Below, piece by piece: positions 1 to 6,799 of a stretch of DNA of 45,257 bases. The notes under the pieces are model-generated. The model saw nothing but the letters and a program-made list of their open reading frames with translations, did not search any database and was not told the DNA's origin. Positions within the stretch are counted from its first letter, which is position 1. Each line of letters begins with the position of its first letter. Position numbers and translations under genes: made by a program. The DNA is from UBA4582 sp013204195 (GTDB lineage: Bacteria; Pseudomonadota; Gammaproteobacteria; Pseudomonadales; Azotimanducaceae), in NCBI GenBank assembly GCA_963925735.1, contig CAWUUH010000050.1, positions 1 through 45,257 of the forward strand, written 5' to 3'.

Positions 1-226
1 GGTCGGGCGCTCGAGTCCGGGTCCAGTCTTCAATAGCCACATCGCCGCCCGGGCAGAATGTACAGGTTTCGTGCTGAAAGCGCAGCACAGCGATTTTCAG
101 GGGTTTTACGGTCACTTCGGTGGTCGACTTCACGGCGTCACTCGATGACTGACCTGCATCACCGCACCCTGCTAACAGACTCAATAACACCATCCAGAGA
201 CCGCCCAATCTGATTTTGCTATTCAC
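1..226 (-). CDS. M81 family (MlrC-like) metallopeptidase, lipoprotein, partial
   Basis: This is the first 75 codons of a gene that runs off the left edge, so the C-terminal part is missing. I read it from a GTG at 226 preceded by a GAAGGGG ribosome binding site. The product opens with a hydrophobic segment ending in LLAGC, a lipobox whose Cys21 would carry the lipid anchor, so the protein is probably an outer- or inner-membrane lipoprotein facing the periplasm. Residues from about 44 read KIAVLRFQHETCTF, matching the N-terminal signature (G-F-x-HETNTF) of the MlrC/M81 family, which includes the microcystin LR degradation protein MlrC. Family members are predicted zinc peptidases. The substrate cannot be told from this fragment. 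The family call rests on one motif. Confidence 0.7.
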   Translation of the reverse strand, partial: MNSKIRLGGLWMVLLSLLAGCGDAGQSSSDAVKSTTEVTVKPLKIAVLRFQHETCTFCPGGDVAIEDWTRTRAPD

Positions 227-252
227 CCTATACCCCTTCAACGCTTCGCGAT

Positions 253-435
253 TCAGCACCATTGAAAACATACTACCGTTATTTCAGCAACAGGGTACCG
301 AATTATCATATTGGTGCGCACCTTCAATCCGCGTACGGTAATCACCCCATCCATAACTTGCTGCAAAAGTAGAGGTCGGGCCAGTTTCTTTTTTATTGGG
401 GGGGGTACATCAACTAATGCCATCTTCGCTCGCAT
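253..435 (-). CDS. possible small protein upstream of the M81 lipoprotein
   Basis: This is a 60-codon reading frame ending 27 nt before the lipoprotein start, on the same strand. Its ATG at 435 follows a GGAGG/AAGGGG-like stretch, the only positive sign. The peptide is basic at the N-terminus (PPPIKKKLARP) and matches no family I recognise. The frame crosses a run of eight G (398-405, plus strand), which would be prone to length errors. It may be a real small protein or leader, or simply noise. No function is proposed. Confidence 0.22.
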   Translation of the reverse strand: MRAKMALVDVPPPIKKKLARPLLLQQVMDGVITVRGLKVRTNMIIRYPVAEITVVCFQWC

Positions 436-516
436 AGCCCCTTAACCTCCAACACAAACCCTTGACCTTTTGAAAAGTTTAAAAAGCTTAAAAATGTTCG
501 AGCACTCATTCCCTAT

Positions 517-551
517 GGGTAGGGGGTGGGGTGGCCTCCTGCCCGGGGGGG
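517..551 (+). other. G-rich tract, possible G-quadruplex
   Basis: Runs of 3, 5, 4 and 7 G occur within 35 nt of the plus strand (517-519, 522-526, 528-531, 545-551). The last loop is about 13 nt, longer than a classical quadruplex motif allows, so formation is uncertain. The tract lies in the gene-poor spacer between the small ORF and the tRNA-Sec gene. Confidence 0.25.
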
Positions 552-643
552 ATGTCTTCGGGTTTTAAAGCCTAGCAGAGACATGGCTAGGGTGAATAGT
601 TGAGGTTCCTCTGGGCTAGATTGTGATGAAGAGTTTGAATTTG

Positions 644-667
644 TGTGGTACAAGATGTGGTACAAGA
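644..667. repeat. perfect 12-bp tandem repeat beside selC
   Basis: The unit TGTGGTACAAGA occurs twice back to back (644-655 and 656-667). It starts 65 nt beyond the 3' end of the minus-strand tRNA-Sec gene. selC is a well-known integration target for P4-type tyrosine integrases, and short repeated arm sites lie next to such attachment sites. No integrase gene is present, so a relic attachment region is only an inference. Confidence 0.5.
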
Positions 668-731
668 GCAGGGCTTTATGTTCGAGTAGGATGCTAAATC
701 CTATATTTATCAGGGGGTTGATCAGAGTATA

Positions 732-826
732 TGGCGGAAGAGGCAGGAGTCGAACCCGACCAGCCACTTTGACAGCAGCTCAACGGCTTTGAAGGCCGCG
801 CGCCCCACCGGGGACGACGCTCTTCC
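732..826 (-). tRNA. selC: tRNA-Sec (anticodon TCA), variant acceptor/T helix
   Basis: This is a 95-nt gene with an encoded CCA end. The diagnostic tRNA-Sec parts are present: a 6-bp D stem closed by a 4-nt loop (CGTCCC-CGGT-GGGGCG), an anticodon loop CTTCAAA on a 5-bp stem, a 7-bp long variable arm (AGCTGCT/AGTGGCT), and a TTCGACT T loop. The RNA inserts selenocysteine at UGA codons together with SelA, SelB and SelD, none of which is in the window. The odd feature is that only 12 nt (CCTGC plus CTCTTCC) separate the T loop from the discriminator G, whereas the E. coli tRNA has 13. Seven acceptor pairs form, then C819 faces C743, and the T stem has 4 good pairs. This is either an 8/4 or 7/5 variant, a decaying gene or a sequence error. 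Confidence 0.9.
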
Positions 827-1035
827 GGGAACGATGATACCAAATCCGGTGGCGATGGCTATGGGTAAATGCACAAGAATGGGCTTTTACTTGGCTGGGT
901 TGGTGATTTTCTGGCAACTTGCGGGATGAGAGCGATGCGCTTGAGACAGGCCCCCCTTTTTTGCGCGACTTTTTGAGTTTATGCTGGTCCTGACGATTTG
1001 AGCCGCATACCAAGCAATCATTCTAGAGACGTCCT

Positions 1036-2349
1036 ATGAGCGAACATAAAAGCACTAACGCCGATTCAGCCCTAAGCGAGATGAGTATTCCGAATCCCTA
1101 TTCCTTGCCCCTGAATGAGATCAACGTGGCTCAACCGAGCATCTTCCAGCAAGACGCTCAGTGGGATTACTTTAAGCGTCTACGTGAGGAAGACCCGGTA
1201 CATTATTGTGCTGACAGTGGCTTTGGGCCTTATTGGTCGGTCACCAAGTATCAGGATATCGTCAAGGTCGATACGGACTTTCATACTTACTCCTCTGCAC
1301 AGGGCATCACGATCGGCGGTCTGGGCGGGGTGCCGACTCAACAGCCGGAAGATGGCGCGGGTGAGAAGAAACAACAGTGGGACGGCTTCGGTATGTTCAT
1401 TGCTATGGACCCGCCGAAACATGACTTGCAGCGAGCCACGGTGGCATCTGCTGTCGCACCGCCGAACCTGGCTCTGTTAGAGGGCACTATTCGAGAGCGC
1501 GCGGCGACCATTCTGGATAGCTTGCCGCGGGGTGAAGCGTTCAACTGGGTCGATCTGGTGTCCATTGAGTTGACCACACAGATGCTGGCAACTTTGTTCG
1601 ATTTTCCCTTTGAAGACCGCCGAAAGCTGACGCGCTGGTCTGATATCGCAACGACCCCACCAGGGGTCGGGATCGTCGAGTCGGGTGAGCAGAAGCGGGC
1701 TGAATTGATTGAATGTCTGCAGTATTTCACGCAGTTATGGAACGCCCGCGCCTCGGCGCCGCCCAAATCAGACCTGATTTCGATGCTGGCTCATGGCAAA
1801 GACACAAAAGATATGGGGCCTTTTGAGTTCCTGGGCAATTTACTGCTGCTGATCGTTGGCGGTAACGACACCACCCGTAATTCTATCTCTGGCGGCGTGC
1901 TGTTCTTGAATCAGAATCCCAAAGAGTATGACAAATTGCGCGGCAATCTTGACCTGATTCCGAATATGGTCTCGGAGATTATTCGTTACCAAACGCCGCT
2001 GGCTCATATGCGGCGAACGGCATTGGTTGATACTGAGTTGGGCGGCAAAAAGATTAAGGCAGGCGACAAACTGGTAATGTGGTATGTGTCGGGTAATCGT
2101 GACAGCGATGTGATACCGAACGCCGACGCGTTTTTGATCGATCGTGCCAGGGCTCGTCATCATCTGTCATTTGGCTTCGGTATTCATCGCTGCATGGGCA
2201 ATCGCTTGGCCGAGATGCAACTACGCATTCTTTGGGAAGAGATCAGTAAACGTTTCAGCAAGGTTGAGGTCGTCGCCGAACCCAAACGAACCTACTCAAC
2301 CTTCGTCAAAGGTTATACTGAATTGATGGTTAAAGTTCATGAATTGTAA
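1036..2349 (+). CDS. cytochrome P450, CYP153-like alkane/fatty-acid hydroxylase
   Basis: This 437-aa soluble class I P450 is predicted to hydroxylate terminal carbons of alkanes or fatty acyl chains, using electrons from a ferredoxin and its reductase. The I-helix oxygen-activation motif GGNDTT is at 275-280, the ExxR helix is E314-R317, and the haem loop FGFGIHRC ends in the thiolate Cys386. Several long blocks match what I know of CYP153A enzymes, such as ITTQMLATLFDFPF-type and TPLAHMRRTA segments (ours reads LTTQMLATLFDFPFE). It is slightly shorter than typical CYP153 (about 460-470 aa), mostly at the N-terminus. No ferredoxin or reductase gene is adjacent, so redox partners must lie elsewhere. 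The ATG at 1036 has only a weak purine stretch upstream. CYP153 membership is confident, substrate is not. Confidence 0.9.
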   Translation: MSEHKSTNADSALSEMSIPNPYSLPLNEINVAQPSIFQQDAQWDYFKRLREEDPVHYCADSGFGPYWSVTKYQDIVKVDTDFHTYSSAQGITIGGLGGVPTQQPEDGAGEKKQQWDGFGMFIAMDPPKHDLQRATVASAVAPPNLALLEGTIRERAATILDSLPRGEAFNWVDLVSIELTTQMLATLFDFPFEDRRKLTRWSDIATTPPGVGIVESGEQKRAELIECLQYFTQLWNARASAPPKSDLISMLAHGKDTKDMGPFEFLGNLLLLIVGGNDTTRNSISGGVLFLNQNPKEYDKLRGNLDLIPNMVSEIIRYQTPLAHMRRTALVDTELGGKKIKAGDKLVMWYVSGNRDSDVIPNADAFLIDRARARHHLSFGFGIHRCMGNRLAEMQLRILWEEISKRFSKVEVVAEPKRTYSTFVKGYTELMVKVHEL

Positions 2350-2401
2350 GCTGGTCGAGGCCTCTAAGCCGAGTCAATAATTTTGGACTGTGAGACCCGA
2401 C

Positions 2402-2422
2402 AGGTTGACTCCCATTCAACCT
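2402..2422 (+). terminator. hairpin after the P450 gene
   Basis: A perfect 7-bp stem AGGTTGA/TCAACCT with a 7-nt loop lies 53 nt after the P450 stop. There is no U-tract after it, so it would be at best a weak or Rho-assisted terminator or an mRNA 3' stabiliser. The rest of 2423-2598 shows no gene. Confidence 0.3.
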
Positions 2423-2598
2423 ATCGTAAACAACCGGGGTAAAGCTCTGCCGTAGCTCTACACAACGATCAGCCATTATATGTGCCTGTTGATTGCCCGT
2501 TAGGTACGCCGCTAACCAAACCCGAACTAATCTATACTTTAAATGTCGGCCATGGCAGCCTTGCCTTATTATCAACATGCGAGGTAAAAACCCTTATC

Positions 2599-3027
2599 AT
2601 GACTACTGACAAGATACTTACGGCATTGCTATTAACCTTTTTACTTTCCTGTCCGGCTCAAGCAGCAGAAGTAAAATTTGGCGAACCTCTGGAAGTCTCT
2701 CTCGATGTCGCGTCAATCACGATGAATGACAAAGGCATGAGTATTACCTACGAGGGCATTGCAGGAAAGTATGGGCTGGTACACACAACCCATAACATGG
2801 TTAGCACAAATGCAGCGCACACCAAGGGGTACTTCACCGGCACAGTGCAAGCTATTGACGACTCGGGGCATTTAGAACAGGCAATGACTCTCGGCTTATG
2901 GTCCAGGTCTGGTACATCGCTCAAGGTGTATGGCTTTGATGACGATGATTCCGCGAGGATACTGCATATTTCTACCGTGAACTTAGCAACCAAAGTTTTC
3001 AACGCTAAAGTCTGGGAGCTTGACTAA
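2599..3027 (+). CDS. secreted hypothetical protein
   Basis: The protein has 142 residues with a classical Sec signal peptide: a charged start, a leucine-rich core at about residues 6-16, and a likely cleavage after AQA (near residue 22). It is therefore expected in the periplasm. The mature part is beta-rich in appearance and acidic near the C-terminus (FDDDD). I do not recognise a family. I chose the ATG at 2599 because the longer upstream extension in this frame would bury the signal peptide. A GAGG lies 15 nt upstream, which is far for a ribosome binding site. It sits alone between the P450 and the response regulator. Confidence 0.65.
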   Translation: MTTDKILTALLLTFLLSCPAQAAEVKFGEPLEVSLDVASITMNDKGMSITYEGIAGKYGLVHTTHNMVSTNAAHTKGYFTGTVQAIDDSGHLEQAMTLGLWSRSGTSLKVYGFDDDDSARILHISTVNLATKVFNAKVWELD

Positions 3028-3097
3028 GTCTCTGCGCTAGCTGAATGAAAACGATCATGTATCTCGCTGCAGTTGACCTTAGACTACTGAAAGGCTA

Positions 3098-3267
3098 TTC
3101 ACCGGTCCTACAACCTGGTGAAGGTGTCCAACAGGCTGGTTTGGCTTGCTCTAACAAGCCAAATTCTCATCGGAAACGAGTGTGTTTCCAAGAGGACAGG
3201 CGTCACCCCTCCAACTATCGTAAGTTTGTCGGGGTGTGTGCCCGTGCTCTTCGGTATCAACGAGCAC
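3098..3267 (+). ncRNA. hairpin-rich leader or small RNA candidate
   Basis: Five stem-loops lie in series in the spacer before the response regulator. They are 3098-3122 (8 bp with one G-U), 3140-3163 (perfect 9 bp, 6-nt loop, two further G-U pairs possible), 3172-3189 (6 bp, 6-nt loop), 3204-3236 (6 bp, long loop) and 3244-3267 (6 bp). No U-tract follows any of them, so ordinary termination does not explain the series. The last one ends 13 nt before the regulator ATG, so the region could be a structured 5' UTR. Six-bp stems arise by chance, and only the second is individually striking. Confidence 0.35.
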
Positions 3268-3280
3268 CTAAAACGTGATA

Positions 3281-3919
3281 ATGAAAGCCCTAGTCGTCGA
3301 GAAACATCCGATTGTCATGGATGCGGTGAAAACAGCGCTGCTGTCTACTGGTCTGTTTGCAGAGGTGGTAGGCTGTGGAACCTTCGAAGCCGCCCAGGCA
3401 ATTCTACTACGGGATGTGGATTTCGGCTTAGTCACACTCGACCTAAACCTCGATGATACAATCGGTGCGGACGCTGTCGTGGTTTTGCGAAGCTTGTATC
3501 CTGAAATACCGGTTGTGATATTTTCGGACGAGTCCAGCCTAGAGATTGCTGAGAAAGTCTATGTTTGCGGTGCCCGCGGTTTTATCCTTAAGTCGTCTCC
3601 CGTGGATATGTTACTAAGCGCAATCAAGTTAGTCATGCTCGGGGGTTATTACATCCCTGTGAATCTTGCCAAAAAGTTAGATTTCAATCAAAAACTTGCA
3701 GCCGCATCCCCGGAATCACCTATTAAACTCGATTTATCGCCTAAGCAGCTTGCGGTGTTTATGGGCTTGCTAGATGGCATGCCGAACAAAGTGATTGCGA
3801 AACACCTATGCATGGCGGAGGGAACCGTAAAAGCTCACTTGAACGCGGTTTATCGGAGGTTAAAAGTCAAAAGCCGAAGCCAGGCCATCTTGATGGCACG
3901 GGATCTTGGCGTTATCTAA
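3281..3919 (+). CDS. NarL/FixJ-type response regulator, LuxR HTH
   Basis: This 212-aa DNA-binding regulator has a receiver domain (about 1-118) and a C-terminal LuxR-type helix-turn-helix (about 150-212, containing MPNKVIAKHLCMAEGTVKAH). The phospho-acceptor is Asp54 (LVTLDLNL), the conserved Ser follows VVIF, and the Lys is in GFILKSS. The acidic pocket normally reads Asp-Asp or Glu-Asp, but here it is Glu7-Lys8, so the second metal-binding acid is replaced by lysine. This may change or bypass phosphorylation. No histidine kinase is nearby, so it is an orphan. The start chosen is the ATG at 3281. An in-frame GTG two codons upstream is possible. No clear Shine-Dalgarno sequence is present, and the last hairpin of the upstream series is within 13 nt. 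Confidence 0.88.
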   Translation: MKALVVEKHPIVMDAVKTALLSTGLFAEVVGCGTFEAAQAILLRDVDFGLVTLDLNLDDTIGADAVVVLRSLYPEIPVVIFSDESSLEIAEKVYVCGARGFILKSSPVDMLLSAIKLVMLGGYYIPVNLAKKLDFNQKLAAASPESPIKLDLSPKQLAVFMGLLDGMPNKVIAKHLCMAEGTVKAHLNAVYRRLKVKSRSQAILMARDLGVI

Positions 3920-4135
3920 TCCGCCCACTGTCGGCAGCGCAAAGATGCTGGCATCTCTGCGGATTGTTCATCGATGCTGGTGGCAGGGGCCGCAGACCAT
4001 GAATATGGTGAATGATCGCCTGGCCAAAAAACCAGTTACGCTTGGTTATTCGCAGTGAGCTCAAATCGTCTGGATTATCAGGCCTCCTCAAGTCGACCTA
4101 GTGCCTGATCGCCAGGTGATAATTAGTGCTGGCGT

Positions 4136-4504
4136 CTAATCCTGCACCTCGTAGGCAATCGTTGAGTCATGACTGCGAAACAGGTACAGGAGCAACTGAC
4201 TCAAGACGATATTGCCATCGGCACGGTATTGACCCTGTAAAAACGCTTCCATTCCGTCGACTTCGCCATTAATTAGTCCCCAGCAGGTCGCATGGTTATC
4301 AATATACAAGTTGATCGTTGGTTGCGGATGATAACCAGGCAACAGATCAAGGTCGGCGCCGTCAATAATGAGATGGAAGGCCTCCTGCGTTTCAAAGTTG
4401 AACTGAAAGACCGCATGGTCTCGTTGGAGAAAGCCCTGCCTGAAGCGTTCGGCAAGAAGCTTCTGCTTGGCCTGTAGTTCGATAATCAGTGTATTAGTCG
4501 GCAT
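4136..4504 (-). CDS. SCP2 sterol-binding domain protein
   Basis: This 122-aa protein is made almost entirely of one SCP2-like domain, a hydrophobic-cleft fold that binds lipids or acyl-CoA. The segment GEVDGMEAFLQGQYRADGNI matches the family pattern (D-x-x-x-F-x-x-G-x-x-x-x-x-G-[DN]-I) and is followed by a hydrophobic helix. It is likely cytoplasmic. It is transcribed divergently from sohB, with 85 nt between the starts. The ATG at 4504 was preferred over the in-frame TTG two codons upstream. A lipid role fits the P450 and acyl-CoA genes elsewhere in the window, but the ligand is unknown. Confidence 0.8.
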   Translation of the reverse strand: MPTNTLIIELQAKQKLLAERFRQGFLQRDHAVFQFNFETQEAFHLIIDGADLDLLPGYHPQPTINLYIDNHATCWGLINGEVDGMEAFLQGQYRADGNIVLSQLLLYLFRSHDSTIAYEVQD

Positions 4505-4589
4505 AGACAACTCAAGTTTTTCCGAAGTTTAACGTATATGTTTTGTGTTAGGATACCTCGGTTTTTCATCTAGTTGGAGTATTGTACGA

Positions 4590-5636
4590 TTGGAATTTCT
4601 TAACGACTATGGCCTATTTCTGGCGAAGACGGTGACTTTGTTGATCGCGATGATCATCCTGCTGGTGGTTCTGGTAGGGGTGGGGCACAAGCAGCGTCGG
4701 GTTGAGCGGGGCCATATCGAGGTTCGAAGCTTAAACGATGCCATCGAATCCGTCAGCTTCACGCTAAAAGACGCGGTACTCAATCCTGAAGCTTTGAAGC
4801 AAGACATCAAGAATGAGAAGAAGCGAGCCAAAGCGCTTCTGAAAAGTCAGAAGCAAGCGGTTAAGACCGGCGAGGATACCAAGCAACGTGTCTTTGTTAT
4901 CGACTTTGATGGTGATGTGCAGGCCAGCGCGGTGGATCAACTTCGAGAAGAGGTCACCGCCATATTGTCGATAGCAACCCCCGCAGATGAAGTGGTGGTG
5001 AGGCTTGAGAGCCCTGGCGGGATGGTGCATAGCTACGGGCTGGCGGCTTCTCAGCTGAGTCGAATCGTAAGCAAAGATATTCCGCTGACAGTCGCCGTAG
5101 ATCGAGTGGCGGCGAGTGGTGGCTATATGATGGCCTGTATAGGAACTCACATTATCGCAGCACCCTTCGCCTTGTTAGGCTCGATTGGCGTGGTTGCACA
5201 AATCCCCAATTTCCACCGTCTGCTGAAAAGCAAAGACGTCGACGTGGAGATTTTGACTGCTGGCGAGCATAAGAGAACCTTGACCATGTTTGGCGAAAAC
5301 ACCGATAAGGGTCGGCAAAAGTTTCTTGAAGAGCTTGAGGATGTCCATGTCTTGTTCAAGGAATTTATTGCTGAAAACCGTCCGGTGGTGAATATTGCTG
5401 AGGTGGCGACGGGTGAAGCTTGGTACGGCAAACGGGCCCTTGAGCACAAACTGGTAGATGAGCTTAAAACCAGCGATGAATACATCGTGGATAAATGCCA
5501 GGCCGCGGATGTCTTCCTGGTCAAGTATGTTGAGGACCGAAATCGAGTCGAGAAACTGGTTGAACGGTTCACTGCTGCCCTGACGCGCTTGAAGGGTGCC
5601 GAAGCCTTACGTAACCATGAACCGTTTAGGTTCTAG
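4590..5636 (+). CDS. sohB: protease SohB, peptidase family S49
   Basis: This inner-membrane serine protease of the SppA/S49 family has 348 aa (E. coli SohB has 349). The N-terminus carries a membrane segment (about residues 12-32) and then a charged, lysine-rich coiled region before the protease domain. The nucleophile is Ser176 in VAASGGYMMA, and the general base is Lys228 in TAGEHKRTL. Their spacing of 52 residues equals that of the Ser/Lys dyad in E. coli SohB. The start is a TTG at 4590: the product then begins MEFLNDYGLFLAK, colinear with E. coli MELLSEYGLFLAK, and GGAG lies 10 nt upstream. A GTG at 4545 would add 15 residues without homology. A hairpin follows the stop. Confidence 0.95.
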   Translation: MEFLNDYGLFLAKTVTLLIAMIILLVVLVGVGHKQRRVERGHIEVRSLNDAIESVSFTLKDAVLNPEALKQDIKNEKKRAKALLKSQKQAVKTGEDTKQRVFVIDFDGDVQASAVDQLREEVTAILSIATPADEVVVRLESPGGMVHSYGLAASQLSRIVSKDIPLTVAVDRVAASGGYMMACIGTHIIAAPFALLGSIGVVAQIPNFHRLLKSKDVDVEILTAGEHKRTLTMFGENTDKGRQKFLEELEDVHVLFKEFIAENRPVVNIAEVATGEAWYGKRALEHKLVDELKTSDEYIVDKCQAADVFLVKYVEDRNRVEKLVERFTAALTRLKGAEALRNHEPFRF

Positions 5637-5641
5637 TCTGT

Positions 5642-5657
5642 GGTGAGGTCACTCACC
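5642..5657 (+). terminator. short hairpin between sohB and acuI
   Basis: A perfect 6-bp stem GGTGAG/CTCACC with a GTCA loop begins 5 nt after the sohB stop. There is no U-tract, so it may act as a weak terminator or mRNA-end stabiliser. Confidence 0.3.
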
Positions 5658-5696
5658 GTGGATCATTAATAATCCTATCTATATGAAGAGAGCACC

Positions 5697-6689
5697 ATGA
5701 CTGAATTCAACGCATTTTGGGTAGAAAAAACCGAAGCCGGCATGCAACAGCAGGTCATTCAACGCAACACAGCTGACTTGCCTGATGGCGAGGTGTTGAT
5801 TCGAGTCCAGTATTCGTCTGTTAATTATAAGGATGCCCTGTCTTCAAAAGGGATACCGGGGGTCACCAAGAATTATCCCCATACGCCAGGGATCGATGCG
5901 GCGGGTGTTGTGGTTGAATCCAGCATCGGAGATTTCACCGTTAATGATGAAGTCATCGTCATCGGCTATGACCTGGGTATGAATACCCCCGGTGGTTATG
6001 GTCAGTATATTCGCGTGCCAGCGGCCTGGGTGGTTAAGCTGCCGGCGGGTTTGACCGCTCGTGAGAGTATGGTGATTGGTACCGCCGGCTTCACCGCAGC
6101 GCTGTGCGTGGCCAAACTAGAGCAAATGGGCGCGGTACCGGCCGATGGTCCGGTATTGGTCACTGGGGCCACGGGTGGCGTCGGATCGGTCGCTGTGGCA
6201 TTGCTTAAGAAGCTCGGGTTTGAAGTGGTCGCCAGTTCTGGAAAAGCCGACAAGGCAGATTACTTGAAATCTCTGGGCGCCACACAAGTGATCAGCCGGG
6301 ATGAATTAAGTGCGGAGAATAAACGACCGATGCTGGCGGAATCGTGGGCTCATGCCGTGGATACCGTCGGTGGCGAGATTCTCTCGAATGTTATCAAAAG
6401 CCTCAAGTATGGTGGTAGCGTCGCGATATGTGGCCTGGTAGCTTCGCCAGCATTTACGACCACCGTGTTGCCCTTCATTCTGCGCAACGTCAATGTACTG
6501 GGTATCGATTCGGTACAGCTGCCCCTAGTAACAAAGGCTTCAATCTGGCAGCGTCTGGCCACAGACTGGCGCCTAGATAGCCTGGATGCTATGACCACTG
6601 AAATCGGCTTGTCCGATTTGCCGGTGGTGATTGATCAAATTTTCGCTGGGCAAGTGACGGGCAGAACGTTGGTTAATCTAGACAAGTAA
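5697..6689 (+). CDS. acuI: acrylyl-CoA reductase AcuI/YhdH (MDR family)
   Basis: The product is a 330-aa NADPH-dependent medium-chain reductase without zinc. The YhdH/AcuI group reduces acryloyl-CoA to propionyl-CoA, detoxifying acrylate from DMSP or 3-hydroxypropionate metabolism. Visible signatures are SSVNYKDALS near residue 40, the family-typical PHTPGIDAAG block, and the glycine-rich nucleotide loop VTGATGGVGSVAV at about 153-165. Length and block order match YhdH (324 aa). The ATG has a purine-rich GAAGAGAG ribosome binding site. No DMSP lyase is adjacent, so in this organism the role may be general acrylyl-CoA protection. The subfamily call is strong, the physiological substrate is inferred. 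Confidence 0.9.
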   Translation: MTEFNAFWVEKTEAGMQQQVIQRNTADLPDGEVLIRVQYSSVNYKDALSSKGIPGVTKNYPHTPGIDAAGVVVESSIGDFTVNDEVIVIGYDLGMNTPGGYGQYIRVPAAWVVKLPAGLTARESMVIGTAGFTAALCVAKLEQMGAVPADGPVLVTGATGGVGSVAVALLKKLGFEVVASSGKADKADYLKSLGATQVISRDELSAENKRPMLAESWAHAVDTVGGEILSNVIKSLKYGGSVAICGLVASPAFTTTVLPFILRNVNVLGIDSVQLPLVTKASIWQRLATDWRLDSLDAMTTEIGLSDLPVVIDQIFAGQVTGRTLVNLDK

Positions 6690-6730
6690 GCGGCGATTGA
6701 TCGGTGTACGCCGAGCGAAGTGCAGTGCGA

Positions 6731-6763
6731 CCTCTCGGCGTTGCCTAGGCGAAACCTGAGAGG
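6731..6763. terminator. inverted repeat between convergent genes
   Basis: CCTCTC and GAGAGG are separated by 21 nt that include the palindrome GCCTAGGC. The repeat sits in the 110-nt gap between the convergent acuI and antiporter genes, where a bidirectional terminator is expected. No T-tract is seen on either strand. Confidence 0.3.
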
Positions 6764-6799
6764 CTTCGTGTTTTGTGCTTGTGGCGCAAAGCGACGAAG

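Noticed and set aside
513..767. 84-codon minus-strand frame
   Set aside because: It overlaps the 3' half of the tRNA-Sec gene and has a low-complexity composition. No ribosome binding site supports it.
2482..2598. Upstream extension of the secreted protein
   Set aside because: It would place 39 residues before a perfectly good signal peptide. The ATG at 2599 is the better start.
3045..3278. 77-codon frame upstream of the response regulator
   Set aside because: It runs through the hairpin series, has no ribosome binding site, and the peptide has no coding-like pattern.
4292..4477. Plus-strand frame inside the SCP2 gene
   Set aside because: It is a mirror of the SCP2 gene. The motif-bearing minus strand explains the region.
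6002..6253. Minus-strand frame inside acuI
   Set aside because: It is a shadow of a well-conserved gene on the other strand and is rich in Ala, Thr and Pro as expected for antisense frames.
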